64,000 bases of DNA from positions 744,001 to 808,000 of the forward strand of contig CAVXGT010000019.1 of assembly GCA_963761475.1 (NCBI GenBank), written 5' to 3'. Both the position numbers and the translations under genes were made by a program. Below the pieces are notes generated by a model. That model saw only the letters and a program-made list of their open reading frames with translations, made no database searches and was not told the origin of the DNA. Within the stretch, counting starts at the first letter, position 1. Each line of letters begins with the position of its first letter. Source of the stretch: Ga0077555 sp963761475. Lineage in GTDB: Bacteria; Pseudomonadota; Alphaproteobacteria; Rhizobiales; Hyphomicrobiaceae. Below are positions 63,853 to 64,000 of the stretch, in pieces.

Positions 63853-64000
63853 CTATAGCTTCACGACCTGGGCCTCGGGGGGATCAACTTCGGTGTCGTT
63901 GGCGGGCTGCTCCGCACGCAGAGGCATCAGAGGTGGCAGCAGTTTCCCGGCGAGATCGACCGTGGCGCGCTTGCCAACAGCATCATGCGCTTCCTTGAGC
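63853..64000 (-). CDS. Partial CDS, C-terminus of an unidentified protein
   Basis: Minus-strand frame open from the window edge to TAG at 63853-63855, giving 48 visible residues (from LKEAHDAVGKRATVDLAGKL to EAQVVKL). Composition (Ala, Val, Glu, Pro and a Leu/Pro stretch KLLPPLMPLRAEQ) is that of real coding sequence, but the family is not recognisable from this end. The rest lies outside the window. Confidence 0.45.
   Translation of the reverse strand, partial: LKEAHDAVGKRATVDLAGKLLPPLMPLRAEQPANDTEVDPPEAQVVKL

Overview
The window looks like a chromosomal segment of a GC-rich alphaproteobacterium, most likely of the Hyphomicrobiales (rhizobial/Xanthobacteraceae-like). The grounds are the high GC, an slt-dapA gene pair, a DUF2244 gene overlapping ctaD, an FNR protein with C-x2-C-x7-C spacing, a four-subunit sarcosine-oxidase operon, and many solute-binding transporters and CaiB-type CoA-transferases. 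No genus is claimed.

Layout: (1) 1-1374, the 3' part of a GMC oxidoreductase with a frameshift. (2) 1469-4656, an FNR-type regulator divergent from ctaD and a DUF2244 gene, with a perfect FNR box between them. (3) 4782-6074, two tandem small 2-oxoglutarate/Fe(II) oxygenases. (4) 6564-9584, a tctBAC tripartite tricarboxylate transporter and its terminator. (5) 9709-12732, a flavin-dependent luciferase-like oxidoreductase and an N-acyl-D-amino-acid deacylase-like amidohydrolase. (6) 13274-18866, a five-gene oligopeptide/dipeptide-type ABC operon, then a flavin monooxygenase with an NTF2-like N-terminus. (7) 21.1-23.5 kb, an AT-richer scar with a relaxase remnant and a disrupted membrane-anchored gene, bounded by tRNA-Gln. 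(8) 23.8-29.3 kb, slt, dapA, an MFS transporter and a GST. (9) 29.4-35.9 kb, MBL hydrolase-soxB-cupin-soxD-soxA-soxG. (10) 36.1-42.5 kb, a redox module: a di-haem-b-like membrane protein and an 18-haem modular cytochrome c on one strand, with ferredoxin/FAD oxidoreductase, ankyrin and TPR proteins divergent from them. (11) 43.8-56.9 kb, a CoA-based catabolic island: three CaiB-type transferases, an AidB-like acyl-CoA dehydrogenase, a hot-dog thioesterase, a MaoC hydratase and a complete branched-chain-amino-acid-type ABC transporter. (12) 57.1-63.7 kb, a frameshifted ThDP enzyme preceded by a CoxG-DUF1330 fusion, a hydrolase, two acetyltransferases, an SDR and a small secreted protein. A partial gene runs off the right end.

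Together the genes suggest a versatile heterotroph that takes up organic acids, peptides and amino-acid-like compounds, activates acids by CoA transfer, oxidises N-methylated amines and can respire with a low-oxygen-regulated haem-copper oxidase plus an unusual multihaem chain. At least 13 one-base frameshifts occur in otherwise well-conserved genes; sequencing or assembly indels are the simplest explanation, so the broken genes may be intact in the organism. The most interesting candidate for an undescribed system is the multihaem/ferredoxin module at 36-42.5 kb.
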